DNA from: Saccharofermentans sp.
GTDB lineage: Bacteria > Bacillota > Clostridia > Saccharofermentanales > Saccharofermentanaceae
Length of the DNA: 36,162 nucleotides
Direction of reading: 5' to 3'
Assembly: GCA_024692235.1 (NCBI GenBank)
Contig: JAILMW010000014.1
Location: 1-36,162 of the forward strand
Below are positions 26,093 to 34,700 of this stretch, piece by piece. Below the pieces are notes generated by a model that did no database searches, was not told the origin of the DNA, and saw nothing but the letters and a program-made list of their open reading frames with translations. Each line of letters opens with the position of its first letter. The stretch's first letter is position 1. The translations under genes were made by a program, and so were the position numbers.

Positions 26093-27336
26093 TACTTAAG
26101 GTCAGGATAGATAGGATACTTAGCCGTAAGCTTAGCTACACGATCGATAACTTCCTGCTTCTTATTCTCATAATCGAAGATGCAGATAGAGATAAGATCG
26201 GCGATCTCGACCATATCCTCTTCCTTCATGCCTCTTGCTGTAACAGCAGCAGTACCGATACGTACACCGGATGTTACGAAAGGCTTCTCGGGATCAAAAG
26301 GAATAGTATTCTTGTTAGCTGTGATATTGCAATCATCAAGACGAAGCTGAAGCTCCTTACCTGTGATGCCTGTTCCTCTAAGGTCGATAAGCATGAGGTG
26401 GTTATCAGTACCGCCTGATACAAGGTTAACATTTCTCTTAAGAAGTTCCTCGGAAAGGACCTTAGCGTTCTTTACGATGCCATTAGCATAGTCTCTGAAC
26501 TCGGGAGAAAGAGCTTCCTTAAATGCAACAGCCTTAGCTGCGATGATGTGCATAAGAGGTCCGCCCTGCTGTCCGGGGAATACGGAAGAATTGATCTTCT
26601 TAGCAAGCTCCTCATCATTTGTCATGATAACACCGCCACGAGGTCCGCGAAGTGTCTTATGAGTAGTAGTTGTTGTGATGTGAGCATAAGGTACGGGATT
26701 GGGATGAAGGCCTGCAGCAACAAGTCCTGCAATGTGAGCCATATCTACGAAGAGATAAGCACCAACCTCGTCTGCGATCTCACGGAACTTCTTGAAGTCG
26801 ATGATCCTGGGATAAGCAGAAGCACCTGCAACGATTACCTTAGGCTTGCACTCAAGAGCCTTAGCTCTTACTGCCTCATAATCGATAAGGCTTGTCTTCT
26901 CATCTACCTGATAGAACTCGGAATGATATGTCCTACCGGATACATTGAGCTTCATACCGTGTGTAAGATGACCGCCGTGGGAAAGATCCATACCGAGGAT
27001 CGTATCACCGGGCTCAAGGATAGCGAAGTAAACAGCTGTATTAGCCTGTGCACCGGAGTGAGGCTGAACATTAGCGTACTTAGCACCGAAAAGCTGCTTC
27101 AATCTGTCGATAGCGAGCTGCTCAACGATATCAACATACTCACAACCACCGTAATATCTCTTTCCGGGATATCCTTCAGCGTACTTATTAGTAAGAACAG
27201 AACCTGCAGCCTCAAGAACTGCTTCTGTTACGATATTCTCTGATGCGATAAGCTCGATCTTGTCTCTCTGTCTGCCAAGCTCCTGGCAAATAGCTGAGTA
27301 GATCTCGGGATCTTCGGCCTTGATATGGTCATACAT
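26092..27336 (-). CDS. glyA: Serine hydroxymethyltransferase
   Basis: Pyridoxal-phosphate enzyme interconverting serine and glycine with tetrahydrofolate, feeding one-carbon units to purine, thymidylate and methionine synthesis. 414 residues, the normal length. Motifs: [37 protein letters not shown] and the cofactor lysine Lys227 in [19 protein letters not shown] lies about nine bases before the ATG. It has its own promoter in the 53-base gap after larC. Confidence 0.97.
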   Translation of the reverse strand: MYDHIKAEDPEIYSAICQELGRQRDKIELIASENIVTEAVLEAAGSVLTNKYAEGYPGKRYYGGCEYVDIVEQLAIDRLKQLFGAKYANVQPHSGAQANTAVYFAILEPGDTILGMDLSHGGHLTHGMKLNVSGRTYHSEFYQVDEKTSLIDYEAVRAKALECKPKVIVAGASAYPRIIDFKKFREIADEVGAYLFVDMAHIAGLVAAGLHPNPVPYAHITTTTTHKTLRGPRGGVIMTNDEELAKKINSSVFPGQQGGPLMHIIAAKAVAFKEALSPEFRDYANGIVKNAKVLSEELLKRNVNLVSGGTDNHLMLIDLRGTGITGKELQLRLDDCNITANKNTIPFDPEKPFVTSGVRIGTAAVTARGMKEEDMVEIADLISICIFDYENKKQEVIDRVAKLTAKYPIYPDLK

Positions 27337-27370
27337 AGGTGGTTACCTCCAAATAAACAATTGCTCTCCT

Positions 27371-27399
27371 ATCTTAATAAATATGGCGTTTAAAAGCAA
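27371..27399 (-). promoter_or_regulatory. Promoter of glyA-rarA
   Basis: TTGCTT (27394-27399), 17 bases, TAAGAT (27371-27376) on the - strand. The -35 lies in the last codons of larC. Assigned by spacing and consensus only. Confidence 0.5.
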
Positions 27400-28646
27400 C
27401 CGTTTATCTTATAGCGAAGATCCGGTAAGGAGATACCCGTCTTCTCACTTATCTCCTTAAGGCTCTCAAATTCGGGATATCTGCGGACACTGCCGTCGGG
27501 AAGGACCACAGTCTTCATCTTGACCGTACCGTATTCCGTCGTAACGACATCCTCGTATCTTTTAAGAACGGTACGCTCCATCTCACATCTTCTGATACCG
27601 ATAGTAGTCGTATTCTTAAATATGATGCCTTCAAGTTCTTCCCTCTTGTCCGCTGTACATATGACTGCAAGCTCGTACCCCGGACGTGACTTCTTCATGA
27701 AGACGGGAACGAAATGCACTTCTCTTGCACCTGCTTTATACAAAAGATCCATAACATATCCCAACTCTTCCGAAGGACAATCGTCGATATCAGTCTCCAG
27801 CTTAATAACAACATCCCTGTCGCTGTCTGAAGAAGGAGTTATCTCCATCACGCGAAGCATGGAAGGTATCTCGTATTCTCTCTTACCTGCGCCTATTCCG
27901 ATGCGATCCACAGTAAAATCGGAAGGAAGCTTGGATGACGTACGGATGGCAGCAGCGATGGCGGCACCGGTGGGCGTTACCAATTCCCCCTTTACGTTCC
28001 CTATCTTGAGATTAAGCTTATTAGCCTGAACGATATTTACTACAGCAGGAACAGGAACATTCAATATTCCGTGCTGACATCTCACTGTACCTGTACCTTC
28101 CGTAAGAGAAGGGATAATGACTTCATCTGCATCGAGACTGTCAAAAAGAACTGCTGCAGATACGATATCAACAATGGAATCCACTGCACCTACTTCATGA
28201 AAGTGAACTTCCTCCAACGGTATACCGTGAGCCTTGGACTCGGCATCGGCAATGATATCAAGGATCTTATAGGCAATATTCTTAGCAGAGGTCGTCATAT
28301 CCGCATGAGAGATTATATGCTTGATCCCCGAAGGAGTGCTGTGTTCATGATGATGGTGATGATGCTCGTCGTCATAGGAGTGTGAATGTCCGTGCTCATG
28401 ATCGTGACCGTGAAGATACTCCATATCGTGATCGTGATTCTCATGTTCTTTATCAAGGATAACATCAAAATCACAAGCCTTTATCCCGGACTTAAATACA
28501 TCCGATATCTTGATCTCAAATCCCGATACCGGGAGGCTCTTAAGAGCTTTATCAAGAGAGGCTCTGTCTGCACCGAGGTCCAGAAGAGCTGCAACGAACA
28601 TATCGCCGCTTATTCCGCTATTACATTCAAGATATAAAGTACTCAT
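27390..28646 (-). CDS. larC: Nickel-pincer cofactor biosynthesis protein LarC
   Basis: CTP-dependent cyclometallase that inserts nickel into the pincer cofactor used by lactate racemase (LarA) and related LarA-fold epimerases. The 418-residue protein begins YLECNSGISGDMF and has LEEVHFHEVGAVDSIVDIV, the TPTGAA segment and the LETDIDDCPSEELG motif that opens the C-terminal half. A His/Asp/Glu-rich loop (about 68-102, with six His in a row) probably binds or stores nickel. In Lactobacillus plantarum the two halves are joined by programmed frameshifting; here they are one frame. AGGGGA precedes the ATG. No larA, larB or larE gene is in the window. Confidence 0.93.
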   Translation of the reverse strand: MSTLYLECNSGISGDMFVAALLDLGADRASLDKALKSLPVSGFEIKISDVFKSGIKACDFDVILDKEHENHDHDMEYLHGHDHEHGHSHSYDDEHHHHHHEHSTPSGIKHIISHADMTTSAKNIAYKILDIIADAESKAHGIPLEEVHFHEVGAVDSIVDIVSAAVLFDSLDADEVIIPSLTEGTGTVRCQHGILNVPVPAVVNIVQANKLNLKIGNVKGELVTPTGAAIAAAIRTSSKLPSDFTVDRIGIGAGKREYEIPSMLRVMEITPSSDSDRDVVIKLETDIDDCPSEELGYVMDLLYKAGAREVHFVPVFMKKSRPGYELAVICTADKREELEGIIFKNTTTIGIRRCEMERTVLKRYEDVVTTEYGTVKMKTVVLPDGSVRRYPEFESLKEISEKTGISLPDLRYKINGCF

Positions 28647-28671
28647 ACGATTCCCCTTTTAGCGTTTTAGT

Positions 28672-28700
28672 TCATTATACAGAACAACAGTGAAGCAATG
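28672..28700 (-). promoter_or_regulatory. Promoter of larC
   Basis: A perfect TATAAT at 28674-28679 on the - strand, with a weak TACATT 17 bases upstream, leaving a leader of about 20 bases. Confidence 0.5.
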
Positions 28701-28777
28701 TATAAAAGCAAGTCTTATCTTCGGATCATGTAACATTACAAATATCCATTTGAACAATAAAGTTATATTTCCACACG

Positions 28778-28807
28778 CAAAAACAGCGACTGAACATCAG
28801 CCGCTGT
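28778..28807 (-). terminator. Terminator of the SleB-like gene
   Basis: On the - strand, ACAGCGGCTGA and TCAGTCGCTGT form a hairpin followed by TTTTTGCG, about 20 bases past the stop codon. Confidence 0.85.
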
Positions 28808-28828
28808 CTTTATTGTTCCGAATCAAGA

Positions 28829-29527
28829 TCAGAAATAGTTAGGTCCTACACCTTCAGGTCTAAGCATCAGGTAGGAATCATCAAGCATCACTACGTCATC
28901 CTGGCACCAATCGGGATCGAGCTCACTGCAGTACTCGCAATCATTCTTACATGTGCAGCAAGAGAAATAATTTCCGCCGAAGTAAGCATAATCGGCAAAT
29001 TGTCTCGAATAACCGGTAAATCCTAATGAGTTATAGTAGACCATATGTCTGTCTATAGCATTCTCAGCGACAAGTCTGTAAGCGATAACGATAGCCCACT
29101 CGGAATCAAGTGATCTTGCACAGTTACATTCACCGGTCTCTCTGTCCACGACAAGGAACTGTCCGGGACGCTTAAGAGTCGAGATAACAGTAGTCGTAGG
29201 CCATGAAGAACAATGTACTCTGTTAAGAACTGTTACTGCGATAAGGACCTTATCGGTGATATCGGTATCAGAATCCTTACCTTCGCCTTCTACTACTCTT
29301 GCAAAGAACTTAAAATCTTCAGTGGAAAGTCCGCATGCGTGAGCCTTAACTGCCGTATCCATAAAGAATCTCTCACTGTCAGTAGCGTTATTCCACATAT
29401 ACTCATAGCGAGTAAAACGTTCCTGCTGTGTCTCGTTTTCAAATCCTAATGCATTTACGGGAGCTGCAACCATGGTAATAACGAGGCTGCATGTAACAAT
29501 AAAAGAAATTATCTTATGTCGTAAAAT
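28829..29527 (-). CDS. sleB: Secreted SleB-like cell-wall hydrolase
   Basis: A peptidoglycan hydrolase of the SleB/CwlJ (hydrolase_2) family, 232 residues with the start proposed here. A signal peptide (about 1-27, ending near VNALG) is followed by a helical stretch and the catalytic domain: FARVVEGEG with Glu80, then KVLIAVTVLNRV, WPTTTVIST and PGQF, ending in a YAYFGGNYF motif. The tail has a dense Cys cluster (CCTCKNDCEYC plus DPDWC), possibly metal-binding or disulfide-linked. Start: ATT at 29527 with AGAGAGG eight bases upstream; a TTG at 29554 would add nine residues but has no ribosome site. No spore genes are near, so the name states the family, not proof of a germination role. Confidence 0.82.
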   Translation of the reverse strand: MLRHKIISFIVTCSLVITMVAAPVNALGFENETQQERFTRYEYMWNNATDSERFFMDTAVKAHACGLSTEDFKFFARVVEGEGKDSDTDITDKVLIAVTVLNRVHCSSWPTTTVISTLKRPGQFLVVDRETGECNCARSLDSEWAIVIAYRLVAENAIDRHMVYYNSLGFTGYSRQFADYAYFGGNYFSCCTCKNDCEYCSELDPDWCQDDVVMLDDSYLMLRPEGVGPNYF

Positions 29528-29542
29528 ATGAATTACCTCTCT
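29525..29542 (-). promoter_or_regulatory. Ribosome binding site deciding an ATT start
   Basis: On the - strand AGAGAGG (29536-29542) is followed after eight bases by ATT (29525-29527), which begins a clean signal peptide (LRHKIISFIV...). No ATG, GTG or TTG lies at proper distance in this frame. Confidence 0.5.
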
Positions 29543-29576
29543 TTCGAAAATCAACTATCATTTCTACGGCTTAAGT

Positions 29577-29606
29577 ATTTTACAACGGTTCTAAAGTCTT
29601 TTGCAA
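29577..29606 (-). promoter_or_regulatory. Promoter of the SleB-like gene
   Basis: TTGCAA (29601-29606), 18 bases, TAAAAT (29577-29582) on the - strand. It predicts a leader of about 43 bases before the ATT. Confidence 0.5.
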
Positions 29607-29706
29607 ACTAATTTTTAAACTTGTCATATTTTGGTGACATCTGTACAAAGACCACTATATATAGGGTATATTTTGGAGGTAATTCACCAAAACGTATTAC
29701 AGATTC

Positions 29707-29744
29707 TTAACATGAAAATGATTATTGTTATAATGATTTCATGA
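29707..29744 (+). promoter_or_regulatory. Promoter with overlapping dyad, D,D-carboxypeptidase gene
   Basis: TTAACA (29707-29712), 16 bases, then a perfect extended -10, TGTTATAAT (29726-29734). The predicted first transcribed base falls at or next to the ATG (29741). An imperfect dyad, CATGAAAATGATTAT facing ATAATGATTTCATG, covers the -10 and the start codon (29711-29744). Confidence 0.5.
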
Positions 29745-31114
29745 AATCGAACAATAATTACAACAAGCAAACCGGACATATGCCCCACCCCGCACAGGGA
29801 AAGCCCAATGTCCATCAGAATGGAAAGCCCGCGCCTCATAACGGCAACAGGCCTATGAAGAAGCCTTCTTCCGACATGAATGGCAAGATGCCTTCAGGAA
29901 GACCTTTAAACCGCCCTCAAGGAAGCGGTCAGGCAAGGAAAAAGAAAGTTAAGATCAATCCGGTCGGAATACTTACTCTTATTATGGTCATCCTTATCAT
30001 CATCATAATAATTGTAGCCGTCAAAAATGCCGTATCCGGTAAGGATCCCAAGGCCGGTAAATCACCCAAGAATTCCGAGGTCACCGAAGTATCCGAAGAA
30101 GAGACGATCCCTACACAGACTCAGATCGATCTTGATCTCTTTGAAGGTATCTACAGTACTAACGCTATCGTGATCGATGCTGAAGACGGTACCGTTATCA
30201 AGGGATTGAACGAAGACGTCCAGGGATATCCCGCATCAGTTACCAAGATGATGACGATTATCGTTGCTCTCGAGAACATAGATGATATAGATGCAAGATA
30301 CACCATGCCTTCTTCTATCTATGATTATCTCTTCACAAGGGACCTTTCTACCGCAGGCTTCGAGAACATGGAATCAGTATCCTTCAGAGATCTTCTATAT
30401 GGAACGATGCTCCGATCCGGCGCTGAATGCTGTCTCGCACTTGCTAATAACGTAGGAGGATCTGAGGAAGGATTCGTTCAGATGATGAACGACAAGGCAG
30501 CTGAACTGGGAATGACCAATACCCACTTCATGAACTGTACGGGCGAGCACGATCCTGAACACTATTCTACTGTTCACGACATGGCCATCCTTCTGCAGTA
30601 CGGACTTAAAAACGAGATGTTCAGGACTCTTATCACAACTTCCGAATATACATCTTCCTCTACCGATCAGCATCCTGACGGCATTACAATGTATAACTCT
30701 TTCCATCAGACATTCGGAAGCCCCGACGCAGGCGGAGCTACACTTCTCGGGGGTAAGACAGGTTTTACTACAGAAGCAGGACAGTGCCTTGCAAGCTTTG
30801 CATCGATCGACGGTCACGAGTATATCCTTGTTACATTCGGTGCATCCGTTCCCGCAGGTTCCAGCGTTTATGCAGGACACCTTCATGTAGACGACGCATT
30901 CCTTATCTACGCAAGGCTCGCAGCTTACCTGACAGGCGGTCCTACACCTACTCCGAGAGTTGCCGAGACGGTAGCAACTACCACAACGGAGACATCCGCT
31001 ACGGAATCTGCCGAAGGCTCGGAGACATCACAGGCAACAACGCCCACGCCTCCAACTACCACGACAGAACAGACTACAACAGTTCCTGAAGGAACATATA
31101 TAACATTCGGATGA
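29741..31114 (+). CDS. D-alanyl-D-alanine carboxypeptidase (S11 family)
   Basis: A penicillin-binding protein trimming the last D-Ala of peptidoglycan stem peptides at the outer face of the membrane. Of 457 residues, 1-70 are a basic, Pro/Asn/Gly-rich cytoplasmic tail and 75-95 a membrane helix (ILTLIMVILIIIIIIVAV). About 135-400 is the S11 domain with Ser166-x-x-Lys169 (ASVTKM), Ser226-Gly-Ala (RSGAECC) where the family usually has S-x-N, and Lys339-Thr-Gly (GGKTGFT). The end is a Thr/Pro-rich stalk. An in-frame stop upstream rules out a longer product. No Shine-Dalgarno sequence precedes the ATG, which lies at about +1 of a good promoter. Confidence 0.88.
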   Translation: MKSNNNYNKQTGHMPHPAQGKPNVHQNGKPAPHNGNRPMKKPSSDMNGKMPSGRPLNRPQGSGQARKKKVKINPVGILTLIMVILIIIIIIVAVKNAVSGKDPKAGKSPKNSEVTEVSEEETIPTQTQIDLDLFEGIYSTNAIVIDAEDGTVIKGLNEDVQGYPASVTKMMTIIVALENIDDIDARYTMPSSIYDYLFTRDLSTAGFENMESVSFRDLLYGTMLRSGAECCLALANNVGGSEEGFVQMMNDKAAELGMTNTHFMNCTGEHDPEHYSTVHDMAILLQYGLKNEMFRTLITTSEYTSSSTDQHPDGITMYNSFHQTFGSPDAGGATLLGGKTGFTTEAGQCLASFASIDGHEYILVTFGASVPAGSSVYAGHLHVDDAFLIYARLAAYLTGGPTPTPRVAETVATTTTETSATESAEGSETSQATTPTPPTTTTEQTTTVPEGTYITFG

Positions 31115-31153
31115 AAGGAAACATAATACCATTTATCCGAATGTCATATGTCA
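31103..31153. repeat. Ten-base inverted repeat across the D,D-carboxypeptidase stop
   Basis: ACATTCGGAT (covering the last codons) and ATCCGAATGT (about 31136-31145) are exact complements around an A-rich loop of about 22 bases. No T-run follows, so it is only a possible terminator or stabilising stem. The rest of the gap to 31288 holds a weak GTAGTG/CACTAC stem and nothing else recognised. Confidence 0.5.
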
Positions 31154-31288
31154 GATAAACACCAAACTTCATTGGAAAAGAGATTAACTTAGTATATATC
31201 AGGTGGTAGTGTTACAAAGGTGCTTGATCACTACACTCTACTCGAGAATCATAAAGACACTCCGGAATATTCTTAATCCATTCTGATA

Positions 31289-31777
31289 TTATCTTCTCAC
31301 ATATTTCGTTCTGACGATACCTAATTCCTGCTGATAGGAATCAAATTCAAGAATTAGTTTTTCCCCATAGACTTTAAACTCTCTTGTAAATGGATTACCA
31401 AATAATCCAAAATCATAATTTGCATCAAAGAAGAAGTAAAAATCACCATTGGGATAATATGACGGGAAAAATACATTACAACAACGTTCAGAATCAAATA
31501 TAGTATAATTATGACCAAGGTCTTCATCAGGCAAAAACTCAAAAAAATCATGTTGCCAGTCAATTGCATATAACAAATTCGATGAAATTCTCTTGAAAAT
31601 CGAATTAACTAAAGATTCCTGATTAGTATTCCAACTACCATTTTCATAGTGCTTATAAATCACATGATTCCACGGCAAATCAAGCCAATTTGCTCTATTG
31701 GGATTGAACCCCATCCTCTGCTCTATCAAATCACACAATTTATTATACTCAACGGAATCAATCGCAATGATCCTCAT
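31289..31777 (-). CDS. Immunity protein of the RHS toxin, DUF2716-like
   Basis: Probable cytoplasmic antidote of the RHS toxin, 162 residues. It begins one base after the RHS stop, with its GGAGG inside the last RHS codons, so the two are translationally coupled in the order toxin then immunity. The sequence is acidic and aromatic. The middle, YAIDWQHDFFEFLPDE, then YPNGDFYFFFD and GLFGNPFTREFKVYGEKLI, resembles DUF2716 as I remember that family. It does not look like barstar, the classic inhibitor of this toxin fold. Base content is AT-rich like the toxin tip. A start three codons earlier is possible but would overlap the RHS stop and lose the ribosome site. Confidence 0.75.
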   Translation of the reverse strand: MRIIAIDSVEYNKLCDLIEQRMGFNPNRANWLDLPWNHVIYKHYENGSWNTNQESLVNSIFKRISSNLLYAIDWQHDFFEFLPDEDLGHNYTIFDSERCCNVFFPSYYPNGDFYFFFDANYDFGLFGNPFTREFKVYGEKLILEFDSYQQELGIVRTKYVRR

Positions 31778-31778
31778 A

Positions 31779-34700
31779 TCAACCTCCAACTAAAACAAAA
31801 TCACCATACCAATATGCACTTATTCCTTGACCATAATGGCTATCAGTATACCAGACAGAACCATCACTACCAACAACAAATCGCTCTCCATCTCGTGAAA
31901 AACCATCATAATTATTCACATCAAACTCTCTGTAAGTAATTCTATTTCCTTCACTATCAAAACTTGGCAGTTGTCCATCTCTGTTAGACCAAGCTCCACC
32001 TGCTCTTGTACCAGGAGTCTGTCCAGAATGATTTCTCCAACCAGCTTCCTCATATGCTTGATATGATTCTTGGACATGTTGAGGCAACGATTCAAAGTCT
32101 ACAAAGCGGTCATAGTCTAACCCCCAACGTTGTGCATATTCAATCTTTGCTGCAGCACAAGTAGCCTTAAACCAACGTATTCCCATGATAGAGAGAATAA
32201 TTCCAAAAGCCAGTTCCAATCCACCATATATAGGATGACCATTAGTCATATCATATATACCTTTAACCGCAAATCCTGCAGCTCCCAACATAATAAGGAT
32301 TAATACAGCTAAAGGATTAGAAGCGGCAGCAATAGCTACAACAGCAAAAAGAACACCACGCATAATAGCGCCAAAGTATCCCATTAAATTGTGGTTTTGA
32401 TGCTCAGGATCAGTAATGTTGGCATCCAAACAATAAAAAGCTCCACTGAAACAGCCAGCTTCAAGAACTTTATCAATTGCCATTGCAAGATCCATATCAA
32501 CCATCGAAAAATGACCACTCGGATCACAATACTTGACAGGATTAGAGTTAGCAAACATGTACTTGTGAAGACTCATAGGATCAGAGAGTCTTCCTGCATA
32601 TGTATCCATTGTGGTAAATGTACCTGTAGAAGGATCCATATATCTGGCCCTTAAGTAATAAAGCCCTGTCTCATCCTTCTGCTCTCCCTGGAAGCCGTAG
32701 GAGTTTTCTGAATCACCTGTCCTTGCGGTCTCGTTACCAAAGGCATCAAAGACATAAGTATCAGTTATTGTTCCATCTTCATCAGAAAGAGCTCTTACAG
32801 ACATTCCGCCGTCATAGATGTAGTAAGCAGCATCGTCTGCTCTTCTTGAGATTAGCTCAAAGCCTCGTGTGTAGTAGATAACATCAGAGTCCGTTGTCTC
32901 CTTAAGGATCTGACTGTAACCGGAAGAAAGGTCAGTCGTATATTCAACAGTTACTCCGTCAGTCGTCTTACTTGTTCTGTTACCGAGGTAATCGTAAGTA
33001 TAAGATTGCTCGAGCGTTCCGGAAGATGTGTTAACAGATGCTGTTAACATCCTGTTTTGGCAGTCGTAAGTATAGGAAGCAACGATCGTTCCGTTATTAG
33101 ACTGGCTTACAAGATTACCCGCGTTATCCCAGGTGTATTCGATATCGCCTGCACTTACAAGCTGACCAAGCTCGTTATACTCATAGACTGTTACTTCTCC
33201 GTCCCTGTCCATTGAGACTCTGTTGGAATTAGAGTCGTAGGAATATGTCGTAACAGATACTTCATCTCCGACTGTAACTGTCTCTGAAATAAGTCTCTCG
33301 AGTTCATCGTACTCGTAAGATACTGTTCTTCCGATCTCAGTACATGTAAGTCTCTCGTTATTATCTCCGATCGTGTATTCGAAGCTCTGTAAAATATCTC
33401 CGTCTTCGTTTGTTGTTACCTGACTTATAAGGACGTTATTCTCGTTATATTCGTATGTTGTTGTTAATCCGTTAGGGTATTCTGTTGTTGCTCTGTTACC
33501 GACTGCATCGTAAGTATAGCTGGTAGTTCCTTCAGAATCCGTTACGGATATAAGTCTTCCCATATCGTCATAACCATAGTCGATCGTTTCTTCGTCTATG
33601 GTCATAGAAGCTACAAGACCTGCGTCGTTATATGTGTAGAAGATGACTTCTCCATTAGTGTTAGTAACGCTGGTCATATAACCGTCTGCGTTATATGTGT
33701 AGAACACAGTACCCGTAGGATCATTGACGCTTATAAGATTACCGACAGAACTATAGGTATAAGTAGTTATCTCTCCATCAGTTGTCGTAGAAGCGATCCT
33801 GTCCATATCGTCATAGGTATAAGTAGTCTCTACACCGGCAAAGTCAGTTGAGGATACGACTCTTCCATAACTGTCGTAAGATGTTGTAGCAGTATTACCT
33901 GCTGCATTGGTAACAGATGTGAGCTGACCATATGTATCGTAAGAATATGTTGTTACATATCCCATGCTGTCAGTTACGGAAGTAAGGTTACCAATAGAAT
34001 CGTACTCGTAGCTCCATGTATTTCCGAGCGCATCTGTTACGTTTGTGAGCCTATCCATCTCATCGTAGGAATACGTTGTTGTATTACCGTAAGCGTCACT
34101 CTGAGACGTCATGCGTCCCCTTACGTCGTACGTTGAATTGTATGTACTTCCGTTAGGATATGTGACAGATGTCTGGTTGCCCATATTGTCGTAAGTAAAG
34201 CTATAGGTATTTCCAAGAGCATCCGTTACGGAAGATACATTACCCCTGTCGTTATATGTGTAAGTAGTCGTATTACCGTCAGGATCTGTAACAGAAGTAT
34301 TCCTTCCGAGATAGTCGTATCCATATGTTGTCGTACCACCCAAAACATTGGTCGCACTGATAACTCTGTCACAAGAATCGTAAGTATAAGATTCTGTTGC
34401 ACCGTTAGCATATGTCTTACCTGTGCAGTTACCTACAGCATCGTATGTGAATGTGGCAGTTCTGCCCATTCTGTCAGTTGCTGTAAGATTTCTGCCCTCA
34501 AGATCGTAAGTAAATCTCTCGGATGTACCGTCGGGATATGATATACAGGTAAGATTACCGTACAGATCGTAGGAATAGTTAATTGTCCTTCCCTGACAGT
34601 CAGTCGAAGATGTGACATCTCCTGCCTGGTTATACGTATAAGATACGGTATTACCGTTAGAGTAAGTGATTCCCGTTACTCTGTCAGCTGCATCGTAGGA

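Noticed and set aside
29672..29744. Short leader peptide before the D,D-carboxypeptidase, ending in an ATGA overlap
   Set aside because: The GGAGG near 29673 is only two bases from the candidate ATT, and the internal ATG at 29712 has no ribosome site.
31160..31260. Insertion-sequence remnant in the gap before the immunity gene
   Set aside because: Only a six-base GTAGTG/CACTAC stem was found; no transposase fragment or target duplication.
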